From Acanthosepion esculentum (lineage: Eukaryota > Mollusca > Cephalopoda > Sepiida > Sepiidae): a stretch of 64,000 nucleotides of DNA. How positions within the stretch are numbered: the stretch's first letter is position 1; every line of letters begins with the position of its first letter. Made by a program: the position numbers and the translations under genes. The stretch lies in contig OZ038488.1 in assembly GCA_964036315.1 (NCBI GenBank), forward strand, positions 68,525,842-68,589,841, in the 5' to 3' direction. Below, piece after piece: positions 31,045 through 41,094 of the stretch. The notes under the pieces were generated by a model, which had not been told where the DNA came from, searched no databases, and saw only the letters and a list, made by a program, of their open reading frames with translations.

Positions 31045-31371
31045 GGTTTATAATACCCAGAAATTCATACACAGATGTCCTGAAGGACACATGGGCACAG
31101 TGGATAAAGGCGTTGGTTAGATCCAGTGACAGGACCCAAAGAGCGTGAGTTCAATACCCGGTTAAGGCAGTGGAGAACTTTCAGAGGGAAAAATTGACAG
31201 GAGATAACTGATAACTGACATGGCACGTGGAACTAGAACAGTCTACCCCAGTGAGCGAAATAAAGGGTTCAGTTCGACATTCCAACCACCTGAAGAAGGC
31301 CTGAGCGTACAACGGCCGAAAAGTTGTAATAAATATGGCGACAAAGATGAGGACAATAGTCCGAATAATGT
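31044..31371 (-). repeat. Penelope terminal repeat (pLTR), right, inverted
   Basis: Reverse complement of the left terminal repeat. On the plus strand it shows GGGCACAGTGGATAAAGGCG (A-box-like) and GAGTTCAATACCCGG (B-box-like) near 31095-31165, and CTGAAGAAGGCC...GGCCGAAA at 31293-31325. Confidence 0.8.
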
Positions 31372-32260
31372 AAAGAAAACTCAATGAATTTAAAAGATTA
31401 TATGAACACACAAGTGACCTTTTAAAAATACTCAATGCATTAGTTGCTCGCCGTAATGCGTTTGGCCACAGTTTTAATCTAAAAAAAAATGGTATTTTTA
31501 TTTAAAAGAGAAAGTAATTTACTAAGACGAAAAGTTATAGAAAGTACTTCAATCGCTTAGATCGTCCGCAAAAAATTATTAGATAGTTTGATACTTTTAA
31601 GCTCCTCCAATATTTTAACTATTTCATATTCAACGCAAAAGTCTTGTAAAATATTTAAAAATAGATGAGTGATCCATTCTGACAAACCCAACGAATGAAA
31701 ATATATTATTTCGCCTACCAACTCTATCACAATTACAATCGAAAAGGATTCATCTGAGCTTAACATAAAATGTGTCACAACTACTTGTAAAACAATGAAA
31801 GACTTAATACAAAACAAACTAATAATAAGCTAAATATTTTAAGAAGGAATTTACTCAATCACCTGTAAAAATTGCCACAAAAAATACATAGGAGAAACCA
31901 CAAAAATTGTCACAACTACTTGTAAAACAATGAAAGACTTAATACAAAACAAAATAAAAATAAGCTAAATCTTGGAGGAGGAATTCACTCTATCACATGT
32001 AATAATTGCAACAAGGAATACATAGGAGAAACCTCAAATAATTTAAATAAAAGATTATATGAACACAAAACGAATCTCTTACAAAACATCATACTCAATG
32101 CATTAATAAAGAGTCTGACCATAATTTTGATTAAAAAAAAAACAGATTTAATTAAAAGGGAAAGTAATATAAGAAGACGAAAATGTATAGAAAACGCTTT
32201 AATCGCTATATCGGCCACAATAGATTTGCGTTAAGATTCATACAACATTTCACTTTTCTT
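31372..32260 (+). pseudogene. Older Penelope relic, right part with GIY-YIG domain
   Basis: Continues the interrupted relic. At 31384 it resumes with LKRLYEHTSD-like codons, and later (31970-32235) it encodes a second, better GIY-YIG stretch: CNNCNKEYIGETSNNLNKR, LYEHKTNLL, then KRESNIRRRKCIENALIA. Repeated partial domains suggest several overlapping insertions or slippage. Stops and frameshifts make it non-functional. Confidence 0.65.
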
Positions 32261-32499
32261 GGCAGCTCTTCGATTATCACAAGCCCAGAAGTAAATAAAG
32301 AACAGTTTTACGTATGAAATATTTAGTTACGTATTCTTAATGTCTTTTTCAACGGTAACATCACAATCTCATCAGAACATTATCACTTGCTTCATACACC
32401 TAGCATATAGCAGGTGTCAATTTAAATTAATATAAGTCAAATTATATACTATTCAATTTAGTGGTGCCTCTGCTATGTATTCATAAATTCTTCCTAAAA

Positions 32500-33010
32500 T
32501 CCAAATAAGAATCTGCAATGTTATCAGTTCTAACTTGACATCTCGGCTTCAGTCACTTTCCCACCGCTGTGGTGTAGCTTCCCTGTGAGTTTTCTATAAA
32601 TATTTTCATCATAATTGTTCTGATAAAAAACTTTGATGGCTCGACTTTACGAAGTTAAGCGCATTACTAGATTGGCAGCTAGGTCTCATCATTTTATAGC
32701 GGAAATGACTGGATGTAACCGTAAGCTCTATGCTAACATTTTCCCACCTCCGTAACATAGCTTTCCTGCGCCTTTTCTATAAATACTTTCATGATAATTG
32801 TTCTGATGAACTTTCCGCTATGATACCTCAATTTTATGAATTTAAGCGCAGTACTAGATTGGCGGCAAGGTCTCATCATTATTACATGGCTAGATTTAAC
32901 CATAAGTTCTATGTTAACAGTGTCTTTTACCGCACTTATCGCTTGTAGAACTCTTTTCCGGGCTCTCTCTTTCTGTCAAGTTTCATCTTCAAAAATTTAA
33001 ACACAATGCC
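32500..33010 (+). pseudogene. LINE-C C-terminal fragment, partly duplicated
   Basis: Two partial copies in tandem: 32500-32740 and 32741-33010. The second reads LRNIAFLRLFYKYFHDNC, SDELSAMIPQFYEFKRSTR, LAARSHHYYMARFNHKFY, VNSVFYRTYRL, then IFKNLNTMPIVIF after shifts. The first carries the same ...DWQLGLIIL-frame nucleotides. Confidence 0.75.
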
Positions 33011-33074
33011 TATTGTTATCTTTAGTCTTTACAATTCCTGTTCTAATAATAATAATGACTTTCTTTTCTTCATA

Positions 33075-33152
33075 TTCTTCCATAATCAGTAAACGTTTGC
33101 GTCTCAGTGGCACTGTTGTCTTCCTTGGTGTGAAATGATTTAAGAAAGTATC
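33075..33152 (+). repeat. LINE-C 3' end
   Basis: ATCAGTAAACGTTTGCGTCTC, then GCCTTCC-like TTCCTTGGTGTGAAATGATT. The same 3' end occurs at 1-45, 11757-11845, 22258-22320 and 33455-33515. Confidence 0.55.
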
Positions 33153-33454
33153 CTTTTTGTTCCCATTTTCCTTAAGGCTTCTTCCTTGCTTAAGCCCTAT
33201 GCCAAGCTTAGTAAATGTATGGCAGCCCACATGTACAATATTCTCTTGGCAGACTGGATACGTCCTTGGAGTATTGGCGCAATATAATCTATGTTTCTTC
33301 CTTTGAATCCAAAAATAAAATAAACTTTTTATAGGTTGTAAAACAACCACGGCGTTACCCGGGATTGATAACGAAAGGACCCGAGGGATTGTTTGCTAAA
33401 GTACTATCAAAAATATATCCGCAATCTTATGGCATCATTTATTATTTTTTCACT
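33153..33454. other. Unassigned sequence
   Basis: Between two LINE-C 3' ends; the 117-codon minus frame 32997-33350 has no motif. Confidence 0.5.
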
Positions 33455-33515
33455 CTCAGTAACCTCTAGCATCCTAGTAGCTTTATTGCCTTGCTTGTAC
33501 TGAAATGATTATGAA
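33455..33515 (+). repeat. LINE-C 3' end
   Basis: CTCTCAGTAACCTCTAGCATC then GCCTTGCTTGTACTGAAATGA; a further copy of the LINE-C terminus. Confidence 0.5.
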
Positions 33516-34074
33516 AGAAAAACATTACCTAAGTTCTTATTAGAACTACTTGTGAATGTACAAACTGAACAAATCTGAATTTTTTCTAAGTGAGTAGAGT
33601 TAGTTAACTACAGTAATCTAACTTTGAAGAGTGAACCTTTGCTAACTCATTCTCGATGTTTTAACCACGGAGCTATTACCAAATCTCTTTCAGCCTTGTT
33701 AATTTTAGCGCAATATAACGTTTGTTTTCGTTTGATTACAACTGAATATGAAAGAAATGCAGGCGGTAAATACTTGATAAAAGGCAAATGGCGAAATGAT
33801 AACAAAGGAAAACAATCCCAACATTCTTTGCGGTACTCTAGATGAAACAAGAGAACGGCAAAGCCGATAAGAATATATATAAGAACAATCTAAGATATTC
33901 ACCAGAATTGCAGTTGCTTCTATAACAGACAACCCTAAACTGAAACTGTTATCACGGAGTTTTCGTGGGAACGATGTCGCTAACACTAGCTCAACATAAA
34001 ATAACCTGATTATATAAATTCAGTTTAAAAAATTGCAGACAATCTTTAACATAGAAAATAATATTGCTGATTTT
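33516..34074. other. Unassigned sequence
   Basis: Contains one TTTTCGTGGG...ACATAAAATAACCTG segment (33960-34015) related to the ends at 35037 and 35984; otherwise nothing. Confidence 0.5.
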
Positions 34075-34880
34075 AAAGACGTCGATGAAGCGTTGATAGC
34101 AGACATAGAAAAGAAACTACAAAAATTCATATAGAAGCTAGCGAAGGAAAGCGAGAAGAAAGGACTAAGGATAAACTACAAGAGGAAAGATTGCATGGTT
34201 GCCAGCAAAAAAGGATCAGCCCAAAATGCAAATTACAAATCGGGGATACTGAAATCAAATAAGAACAAAAAATTTAAAAATCTAGGAAGTGTTCTAACAG
34301 AGGACGGAATGTGCGACAACGAAATCCGATGACGCATAGGGATAGCCAAAGATGCCTTCCAAAAGCTAAGCAAAGTATTAAGAGACAGAAAAAAATTCGT
34401 TAGAAACAAATAAAAGACGACTGAACTGTTACGTGATATCTGTCCTCCGATATAACAACGAATGCTGCCCAATCGCCTCAAAGAGGAAGAAGAGACTTGA
34501 GACAACACAAATGTGGTTCTACAGAAAGATGCTGGGCATAAGGTGGGCCGAACATGTGGGCAACAAAGGGTTTTTAGAGAAAATGGAAACGAAGAGGAAA
34601 CATATACTTAACATCAGGAAGAGGCAGTTGAAATTTCTGCGGCACGTAATGAGGAAGTAGGGCTCGAAAAATCTGATACTCACAGGACAGATTGAAGGAA
34701 AGAGGGATAGAGGAAAGCTGCGCCTAACATACGTGATGGGCTTGAGAAAATGAATGGTAGAACAGGGTTTGGGAGAAATAAAAAAAAAAAGAGAAAACTT
34801 ATTAAGAGCTACAAGGGACAGGAAGATGTGAACAGCCATAATCGCCTAGGCCCTGAAGGAACAGAGATCATAACAAAGAT
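34075..34880 (+). pseudogene. LINE-A reverse transcriptase, degraded longer copy
   Basis: Frame pieces include KESEKKGLRINYKRKDCMV, KFKNLGSVLTEDGMCDNEI, RIGIAKDAFQKLSKVLRDR, KRLETTQMWFYRKMLGIRW, and LNIRKRQLKFLRHVMRK, in more than one frame. It reaches further 5' than the copy at 25770 but lacks the YADD region. Ends near GCCATAATCGCCTAGGCCC. Confidence 0.75.
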
Positions 34881-35085
34881 GACAAATATCGGAAAATTAT
34901 AAAAAAAAAAGAATAAAACGTCCGTTATTTACATATAGGTTTGTATAGAAATTGGAAAACTATCTGTGGTATGTAATAGTTATGTGTGGTATTAGAAGAA
35001 AGCTATCAGAACAATAAGATGTCTATTATCACAGTGTTTTCGTGGGCAGATTTTGCCTGCACTCACCCAATATAAAAGAAGTGAA

Positions 35086-35200
35086 TCTATATATAAAATT
35101 ATGTGACTTCTGTTAGTTCATCTGTTCGTCACACCTTCTAAAATAACCATACATTGACCGATCGAAACCAAATTTTGGGGAGAGGTGCAAACAGGAAAGG
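35086..35200 (+). mobile_element. Helitron-like 5' end (tentative)
   Basis: TCTATATATAAAATTATGTG, then CTGTTAGTTCATCTGTTCGTC and ATTGACCGATCGAAACCAAAT follow the style of Helitron 5' termini (TCTATATATA..., then TCTGTTTGTCTGT and a CCGATCGNNNTNAAAT block). I could not find a matching 3' hairpin with CTRR. Confidence 0.35.
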
Positions 35201-35849
35201 AGTACAAAGTACAGTTGGTTTTACTAGAGTGCGTAGCTTAGTACAATAAATTTTCATTCAGTTTTTTGGAAAAATTAAAACATTATTTAACATTCCAAAT
35301 AATCCCATTATTTTAATTTAATGATTAAAATAACAAGTACTTATTTAATAAAAATGCAATGTTGTTTTTTGCATATCTTTTCATTAAGTTTTTATATATA
35401 CAAGAATCCAGTTTCCGCTTCGCCTTGCGAGGACTATTAACAAATCACAAGGCCAAATGCTTCATAAAATTTGGACCCAGAAAGAAATATTTACGTTTGT
35501 TGCATGCTCAAGAGTAAGATATCATAAGAATTTATTATTCACTGTTAAAAATATAAATTTTCTTAAAAAATATTGTTTACCATGAAGTTCTATAAAATTA
35601 AATTAAATTAAAGAAATTATTAAACCACGAAGTAGTGTTTTGCATAAAGTATTTTTCCAGATAAATCAAATTTCATTGATTAGTTTGCAAAATTAAAACG
35701 ATCGCAGAATTTTTAAATGTCGACAAAATATTTTAGTGATAACTTCACCAATGCTAAATACTGAGGATTTGCCCAACATTCTAATATATATGTTTTTAAA
35801 TCTTTCTTTAAGTCTTTATATATAAAATATATATATATATAAAATATAT
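35201..35849. other. Unassigned AT-rich sequence
   Basis: May be the body of the Helitron-like element, but contains no coding sequence or terminal hairpin I can identify. Confidence 0.45.
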
Positions 35850-36005
35850 ATAAAATTTACCCACGAAAACACAGGAATAACTGATTTTTTGTATTTTTCT
35901 AATACTTGTTCTCTGACTCTCTAAAATAATTATCGATGGAATTTTTTTACATTTTGCAGTTTGACTACGCTTTTAAAGGCTATTTTCGTGGGTAAATTTT
36001 GTTAG
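35850..36005. repeat. Short inverted-repeat element
   Basis: AAAATTTACCCACGAAAA at 35854-35871 is the exact reverse complement of TTTTCGTGGGTAAATTTT at 35984-36001. Related TTTTCGTGGG...ACATAAAAT.A.CTG segments occur at 33960-34015 and 35037-35080, so this looks like the end of a small dispersed element. Confidence 0.6.
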
Positions 36006-36059
36006 AATCACCTCGACATAAAATGATCTGGACATAACAGATTTTCCTCCAGATCATGC

Positions 36060-36870
36060 GATAATGCTCGTCTTCCAGCGCTTGGATCCACCCTGTTCTT
36101 TATTTTTATCAACGGCTTTCCTGGTTATCAGATCCCGACTCGGTATCTATGGTAATGACACAACTATTCGCTCTTGTCTGAATAATAAGTCCGATAGAGT
36201 CGATAAAATCAAATGTGCAGCTGATCCCCAAAATAGCATGTTAATCTGTTGTCAACTGAAGCAAGAAGTGGCATATTAATTGTAACGCCTGTAAAACGAA
36301 ACTGTTCTCTATCAATCATCATAAAGAACCTTTTTTTGTTGCCTTCCATCAGCATGGCTGATGCTAACCACCAGGCGAGCAATGCACGTGTTTCTACTGA
36401 CATGATGTATAATGATTATACTGTTTCAATTGCTAAGTCTGCTGATAGGAAAATTGGTACATTTTTCGGGCTAGTCAGTTTTTTCTCTTTCAGAATCTGT
36501 CATACATTGAATATTGCTGCCAGATCTGGTCTGCTGCTTCTGCCATATATTTAGAGATTATTCATAAAATACAAAGAGGAATCGGCAACGTTAACGGCCC
36601 TGACCTGGCATCTCGGCTTCAGTGTCTTTCCCACCGCCGTAGCATGGTTTCCCGTTGCCGATTCTGTAAATATTTTCAGAGTAATTGCTCTTACGTGATT
36701 TCCTCGCTGGTACATCACCTTCACGAATTTAAACACAATACTAGATTGGCGGCTATGTCTCATAATTTCACTTTTAAAATTGATAGTTGAAACCATATTG
36801 ATTCTTACTTCGCTTTTTTCGTTCGTGAAACTCTCTTCCTGCTTCCTCGATCCCTGATAAGTTCTTCTGT
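36060..36870 (+). pseudogene. LINE-C reverse transcriptase relic, longest copy
   Basis: Frame pieces run LFLIFINGLPGYQIP-like, then SNKSDRVDKIKCAADPQN, TPVKRNCSLSIIIKNLFLLP, SISMADANHQASNARVS, STDMMYNDYTVSIAKSADRK, IGTFFG, then ICHTLNIAARSG, HKIQRGIGNVNGPDL and broken RSMVSRCRFCKYF and RLAAMSHNFTFKI. This covers the palm-thumb part of a jockey/CR1-like polymerase. The YADD residues are lost (a stop lies there). Multiple stops. Confidence 0.75.
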
Positions 36871-36884
36871 GTGCAGTGTCACTT

Positions 36885-37130
36885 CAGGAAGTTGGCTATC
36901 ATGGCTCTCCGCAACTTCCTGTCTTTTGTACCGCTTAATAAATTTTGATTTTTGCCATCTCTCCCAAATACTGCTCCGCCATCCGTTCACTCAAGATCGC
37001 CAGGTAGCGTTGTTTTCGCCTGTCTCTCTCTCGCCTTCGCTCTGTCCTGTGAGTATCAAATTATCCAAGCTCTCTTTCCTCATTATGTGCTCTAGAAATT
37101 TCAATTGTTTTTTTTCCTGGTTTTAATTAT
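36885..37130 (-). pseudogene. LINE-A 3' end, degraded
   Basis: Minus strand gives LEHIMRKESLDNLILTGQ-like codons followed by degenerate sequence, and ends in CTTCAGGAAGTTGGCTATCA, the same 3' end as 9048 and 48885. Confidence 0.5.
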
Positions 37131-37174
37131 AAGTGTCCTTTTTGTTTCCATGAATAATTAGGATTTGTACTCTA

Positions 37175-38190
37175 ACCGTGGAGAAAACTCTCCGCGACCT
37201 CAACGCTTCAATCTCTATTGGGGGTAAATCACTCTGAAACTTGTGTTTCGCAGATGATAGTCACATTATGACGGGCATAAACGCTGAGCTGCAAGACCTG
37301 ACTAACAAACCCGCTGAAAGAGCCGGCGCATATGAAATAAAACTCAACACAGAGAAATCCAAAGTGACGGTGAAGTTCCCAAGCGGGACCAGTGCAAGCG
37401 TCACCATGGACGGCGAACCACTGAAGGAAGTGTCCAGCTTCAAATACTTGGGAGCAACCCTGTCAGAAAATGACACCTGCAATGCAGAAACCCGCATGCG
37501 GGTCACTATAGCCCAAATAGCAATGGTCAGACTGGAAAGGATATGGAAGAGCGCCATAAGCTTCAATACCATGTTCAAGCTCTACAAATTGCTGGTCGTA
37601 GCCATCCTCTTCTACGAGTGTGAGACAGAAAAAAATGGTGAGGCAGAAAAAAGGATCCAGGCGTTTGAGAACAAATGCTTGAGAAAGCTCATCCGCATCT
37701 CCAACTGAGAGCACGAAAATAATGCCAGTGTACGGAGGAAAGTTAAAAGTCTCGATATTTATCAACACTCCCACATGTGTCGAATGTGGCACAAGGCCGG
37801 TTCAATGTTGGCTTACCGAGCCCAAAAATATGCCCATTTAGAACCTGTATAAACGGGTTCAGGGACTGTCAACCTCCCCGGACGAAACTTTGCCCTGCGG
37901 CAAAGCCCCGTCCGAGTTCCTCTCCGCCGAGGCAGAGAGTTCGACCATCTCTTCTTGCTACTATTAACCGTCGGGAGATGTCACGGTTTGACCATCATGC
38001 AAGGCATCGTTGAAGGTTGAGCAGAAAACATCAAAGAGAGGACAGACATGACAATACCGAAAACGCCTGAGAGCCACGGCTAATAGATCATCCTGGAGAA
38101 GGTTGTCTGTTCCTTCTGCCCTTGGGTCCCCGAAAATATTGAGGCAGTCAAGGGACTGATCGGGATAATCATCATCATTTTCGCCGGATG
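37175..38190 (+). pseudogene. LINE-B reverse transcriptase fragment interrupted by segment R
   Basis: Codons before 37757: TLRDLNASISIGGKSL, LCFADDSHIMTGINAEL (the FADD metal-binding motif), STEKSKV-like NTEKSKVTVKFPSGTSA, EVSSFKYLGATLSENDT, FKLYKLLVVAILFYECET and AFENKCLRKLIRIS. A stop at 37706 and the 199-bp segment R break the frame. Coding resemblance resumes at 37956 (LATINRREMSRFDH) and the 3' end is near GGCAGTCAAGGGACTGAT. The FADD and KYLG blocks identify a non-LTR retrotransposon polymerase; clade is uncertain. Confidence 0.82.
37757..37955. repeat. Hairpin-rich segment R, copy inside a LINE
   Basis: Same segment as 44617-44820, here interrupting LINE-B coding sequence between KVKSL-like and LLATINRR-like codons. 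The CTTTGCC hairpin (37888-37905) is intact; the first (37841-37860) has mismatches. A 21-bp portion with a GTTGGCTCGGT core present in the LTR copy is missing here. Confidence 0.7.
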
Positions 38191-38340
38191 AAGCATTTTT
38201 CAAACATTTGTTTATTTTTGTTTCGCATTTTTTTGTTGTAATTTTTTCATTTATTTCCAATATGCAATGTTGCCTAATTGCCGTAGAATGACAATCTAAT
38301 TAGTTCGATAAAAATCAATTGAACAAGATGTACGAAAGCT

Positions 38341-38523
38341 TCTGTTGAAGCCGGGTGCAAGCGGAGACGGCAACGCAAGAGCTGGTCAGACAACATCAAA
38401 AAGCGGACGGACATGACAATCCCGGAAACTCCTGAGAGCCACAGCTAAAAGATCATCCTGACAGAGATTGTCTGTTTCTTCTGCCCTTGGGTCCCCTACC
38501 AAAGATTGAAACAGTCAAAGGAC

Positions 38524-38583
<60 letters not shown>
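38341..38583 (+). mobile_element. LINE-B 3' end with (TGA)n tail
   Basis: A second, 5'-truncated copy of the LINE-B 3' end, matching 38010-38165 (ACATCAAA..GGACAGACATGAC, CTGAGAGCCAC.GCTAA, TCTGCCCTTGGGTCCCC) and ending in about 20 TGA repeats, which probably derive from its microsatellite-like tail. The tails of other copies would confirm this. Confidence 0.75.
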
Positions 38584-38584
<1 letters not shown>

Positions 38585-39139
38585 CGCCATAACTGTTTTG
38601 AACATATCGCGTCAACTAATACGTTTACAGCAAAAATAAAATAAAATAAAATAAAGAAAAATCAACTCGTTCTAATTTAAGTTTTTTGGTGGGGCGAGAA
38701 AAATCTTTCTAGGCCAACTGGAAATAATGACTCTAATCAAGGTATTTTTTTTTAAATTTATTTATTACAGGAGTAGATATCAGCCAAACTCCACTTCCGT
38801 TCAGCCCTACGGTTTAACACATTTAGGGAGAAGAAATACGGTCGGTGACTGCTTATGAAGGGAAGGAAATGAGAAAATTGTGTTAATTAATTGATGAAAA
38901 TAATTTTCTTCTTAACACTAATTTGGGACTGAGGTGGGTGGTACACCCTGGAATCATAATATTATCGGACCGGAAGCGAAAAGCTCAGACTTCAAAATTA
39001 AGCCTCAGTTATCCTCATACTTTGTTTACTGACTGCTATTCACAAAACGAAGCACAAAAAAATCTTATTAAAGACAAAAGATGCAGAGGGCACATCTGTT
39101 TTTTTTAATAAGATTTTTCGCATCTTTTTCTTTAATAAG
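38584..39139. other. Unassigned sequence
   Basis: AAATCTTATTAAAGACAAAAG and AATAAGATTTTTCGCATCTTT (39060-39130) are partly inverted; no gene. Confidence 0.5.
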
Positions 39140-39255
39140 ATTTGCATTTTCGCCTACCGGTTTGAATAAACCGGTAGACGAAAATACACTGTTTAAAATA
39201 AACGGAGCGTCTAAACATATATGGGTATCCACTAAAAATAACATTTAAAGTGATA
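39140..39255 (+). repeat. S2-like SINE tail with short palindrome
   Basis: Contains CGCCTACCGGTTTGAATAAA followed by CCGGTAGACGAAAA, an imperfect hairpin, then a GGGTATCCACTAAAAATAAC tail resembling the S2 3' end. Confidence 0.4.
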
Positions 39256-39315
39256 CAAATCTGTCGAATTTACAAATAAAAGCAATCATTACTTCTTTAG
39301 AAATTGCAAAATACA

Positions 39316-39316
39316 T

Positions 39317-39357
<41 letters not shown>
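39316..39357. repeat. (CA)n(TA)n compound microsatellite
   Basis: Short CA then TA run directly before the S3 SINE. Confidence 0.95.
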
Positions 39358-39506
39358 CTGGCGTATTTCGTATTCCCTGTCTCTCTGCCGTGCGACGATA
39401 GCCTATGTGTAGGATCTCTGACTGATGCCAAATATCAGTGACTTGAAGCAATCGGAGGTTTACGAACAGTGAAGAGCTGTGATACAGCGAAACAGTCAGT
39501 CTGTAG

Positions 39507-39510
<4 letters not shown>
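39358..39510 (+). mobile_element. tRNA-derived SINE (family S3), degraded hammerhead
   Basis: Starts CTGGCGTATTTCG like the copy at 906-1112 and carries an A-box-like TAGCCTATGTGTAGGATC. It ends with GAAGAGCTGTGATACAGCG, AAAC, then AGTCAGTC directly before (TA)n. The B box is eroded. Confidence 0.6.
39460..39507 (+). ncRNA. Degraded hammerhead-like motif
   Basis: Stem II (GCUGU-GAU-ACAGC) and GAAAC are intact, but the first box reads GUGAAGA instead of CUGANGA, the stem III region has an inserted or changed base, and stem I does not pair. Probably an inactive relative of the 906-959 and 47338-47392 motifs. Confidence 0.4.

Positions 39511-39562
<52 letters not shown>
39511..39562. repeat. 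(TA)n microsatellite at SINE 3' end
   Basis: About 25 units directly after the degraded hammerhead of the S3 copy. Confidence 0.97.
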
Positions 39563-39568
<6 letters not shown>

Positions 39569-39848
39569 CAAATCAACTCCTGAATAATAAATTAAGGTGG
39601 CAAGAGTTTCTACGTGTGTGTCTTTTGTTTTGTTTGTTTTTATATATATTAGGATCTATGTGGTTAAGTGAATCCCATAAATCAGACGCAATTATATTAC
39701 CTTATCACTTCCAATGTCCAGACTCAACAGAGTGTCTGCCTGTTTGTTTTAATCTATATTTATATTAGAGCATTTGATGTAGCTGATTTGTAGCCGAAAC
39801 TAGAGGATGTATATAGATATTTCTAAAGGATTAATACTGTCTTACTTC

Positions 39849-39859
39849 CTCTCTCTCTC

Positions 39860-39910
<51 letters not shown>
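39849..39910. repeat. (CT)n microsatellite
   Basis: About 30 CT units with one CA interruption. Confidence 0.96.
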
Positions 39911-39914
<4 letters not shown>

Positions 39915-40250
39915 ATAACACTCAATAATCCTCTACCTTGAATGACGCTTAGGCCTTGTATTGGATGAACTAAATTGTAAAAAACAAAGGATTGATTGAT
40001 ATATTTTCAATCCCTTTTCATTATTTATTTTTGTGGATACCCATGTGTGGATAGACACCCCTTTTTATTTGAAACGATGTTTATTACGTCTATCGGGATG
40101 CACGCTCAAGAAATCCTAGTAACTAAAATGTGCTGGTCTAAACACGGGTATTCAATAAAAATAACGTTAGATGTAATATATGAAGGTCGTCTAAAAAGAC
40201 TAAAAGACATGCAAGCGTACCAGAATACAACAGCTGTTTGACCAGCTGTT
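39911..40250. other. Unassigned sequence
   Basis: A short S2-like tail (TATTCAATAAAAATAACGTTA) lies near 40150. No gene. Confidence 0.5.
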
Positions 40251-40264
40251 GTATATATATATAT

Positions 40265-40329
<65 letters not shown>
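40251..40329. repeat. (TA)n microsatellite
   Basis: Two TA runs separated by TGTT. Confidence 0.96.
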
Positions 40330-40333
<4 letters not shown>

Positions 40334-40793
40334 GATTGTTATAGAATAGTAAGAATTATTGATGTTTTTTTTTTGGGGGGGGGGTAGAGTTAAGTTATTG
40401 AATTAGTATTTAATGAAATGTAAAACATTGGATTGAACCTTGCAAGAACGAGTTCAGCTTACCTCGTTACGAATTCCAGGAAATAGCGCAAATCAAAACC
40501 CGATGTAGCAAAATACAAGACTATATAGGAGGGAAGGGGGGAAAGTCTTTATTTCATTGGCTGATGTTGACTGACGTATGTCAATAAGAACGTTCGGAAT
40601 CCTAGCCATATTTTATTTATCTTTTTTGCAATGTCGAAGTGCGTAGCAAAACGCTATCAAGGAGGCGGCCTAAATCTTGTGGAATTAGGTCGGGGTTGCT
40701 GTTGGAGCAGATATGATGCAAAACCCGAAATCGGCTATGAAGACAGTGCATCACTGAAAACCTTCCTTGTTGCATCTGAAATGTATTACTCTT

Positions 40794-40797
<4 letters not shown>
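40330..40797. other. Unassigned sequence
   Basis: A frame from 40631 (MSKCVAKRYQGGGLNLVELG) reads into the TA array; not recognised and probably accidental. Confidence 0.45.

Positions 40798-40858
<61 letters not shown>
40798..40858. repeat. (TA)n microsatellite
   Basis: About 30 units; the mariner element begins at its right edge. Confidence 0.97.
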
Positions 40859-40859
<1 letters not shown>

Positions 40860-41094
40860 TGGGTGTAACAGCAAAATTGTCCAAATCGTGTAACAACATA
40901 ATTATCCATCCCACAAAAGGTTAAAAAAAACACTAAACTCAATGAGTTTCTTTCTCCAAGGTTTTCAGATAAGACGTTTAGCTATCTTGACACCATTTAT
41001 TGTAAGAATCACTGAAAAACCCTTTATCCAGCTAAAAAGAGAGCAGCTTAAAATTGTTTTGTGTCAGACCCACTATCTTCCCAACTGAGCAATG

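Larger units (their letters stand above)
29674..31371 (-). mobile_element. Penelope-like element with inverted terminal repeats and 12-bp TSD
   Basis: The 1698-bp insert is flanked by perfect copies of AAAGAAAACTCA (29662-29673 and 31372-31383). The ends are about 340-bp repeats in inverted orientation (29700-30040 plus sense, 31044-31371 minus sense), each reading ACATTATT.GGACTATTGTCC through TGAATTTCTGGGTATTATAA. Between them lies a minus-strand ORF encoding the end of a reverse transcriptase plus a GIY-YIG endonuclease. LTR-like repeats, direct or inverted, and a C-terminal GIY-YIG domain are hallmarks of Penelope-like elements. The copy is 5'-truncated: the terminal repeat joins the reverse transcriptase near its VDD motif. 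Confidence 0.88.

Noticed and set aside
37175..37757. LINE-B polymerase frame as a live host gene
   Set aside because: Lacks a start and the N-terminal half, has a premature stop and a 199-bp insertion; a typical 5'-truncated LINE.
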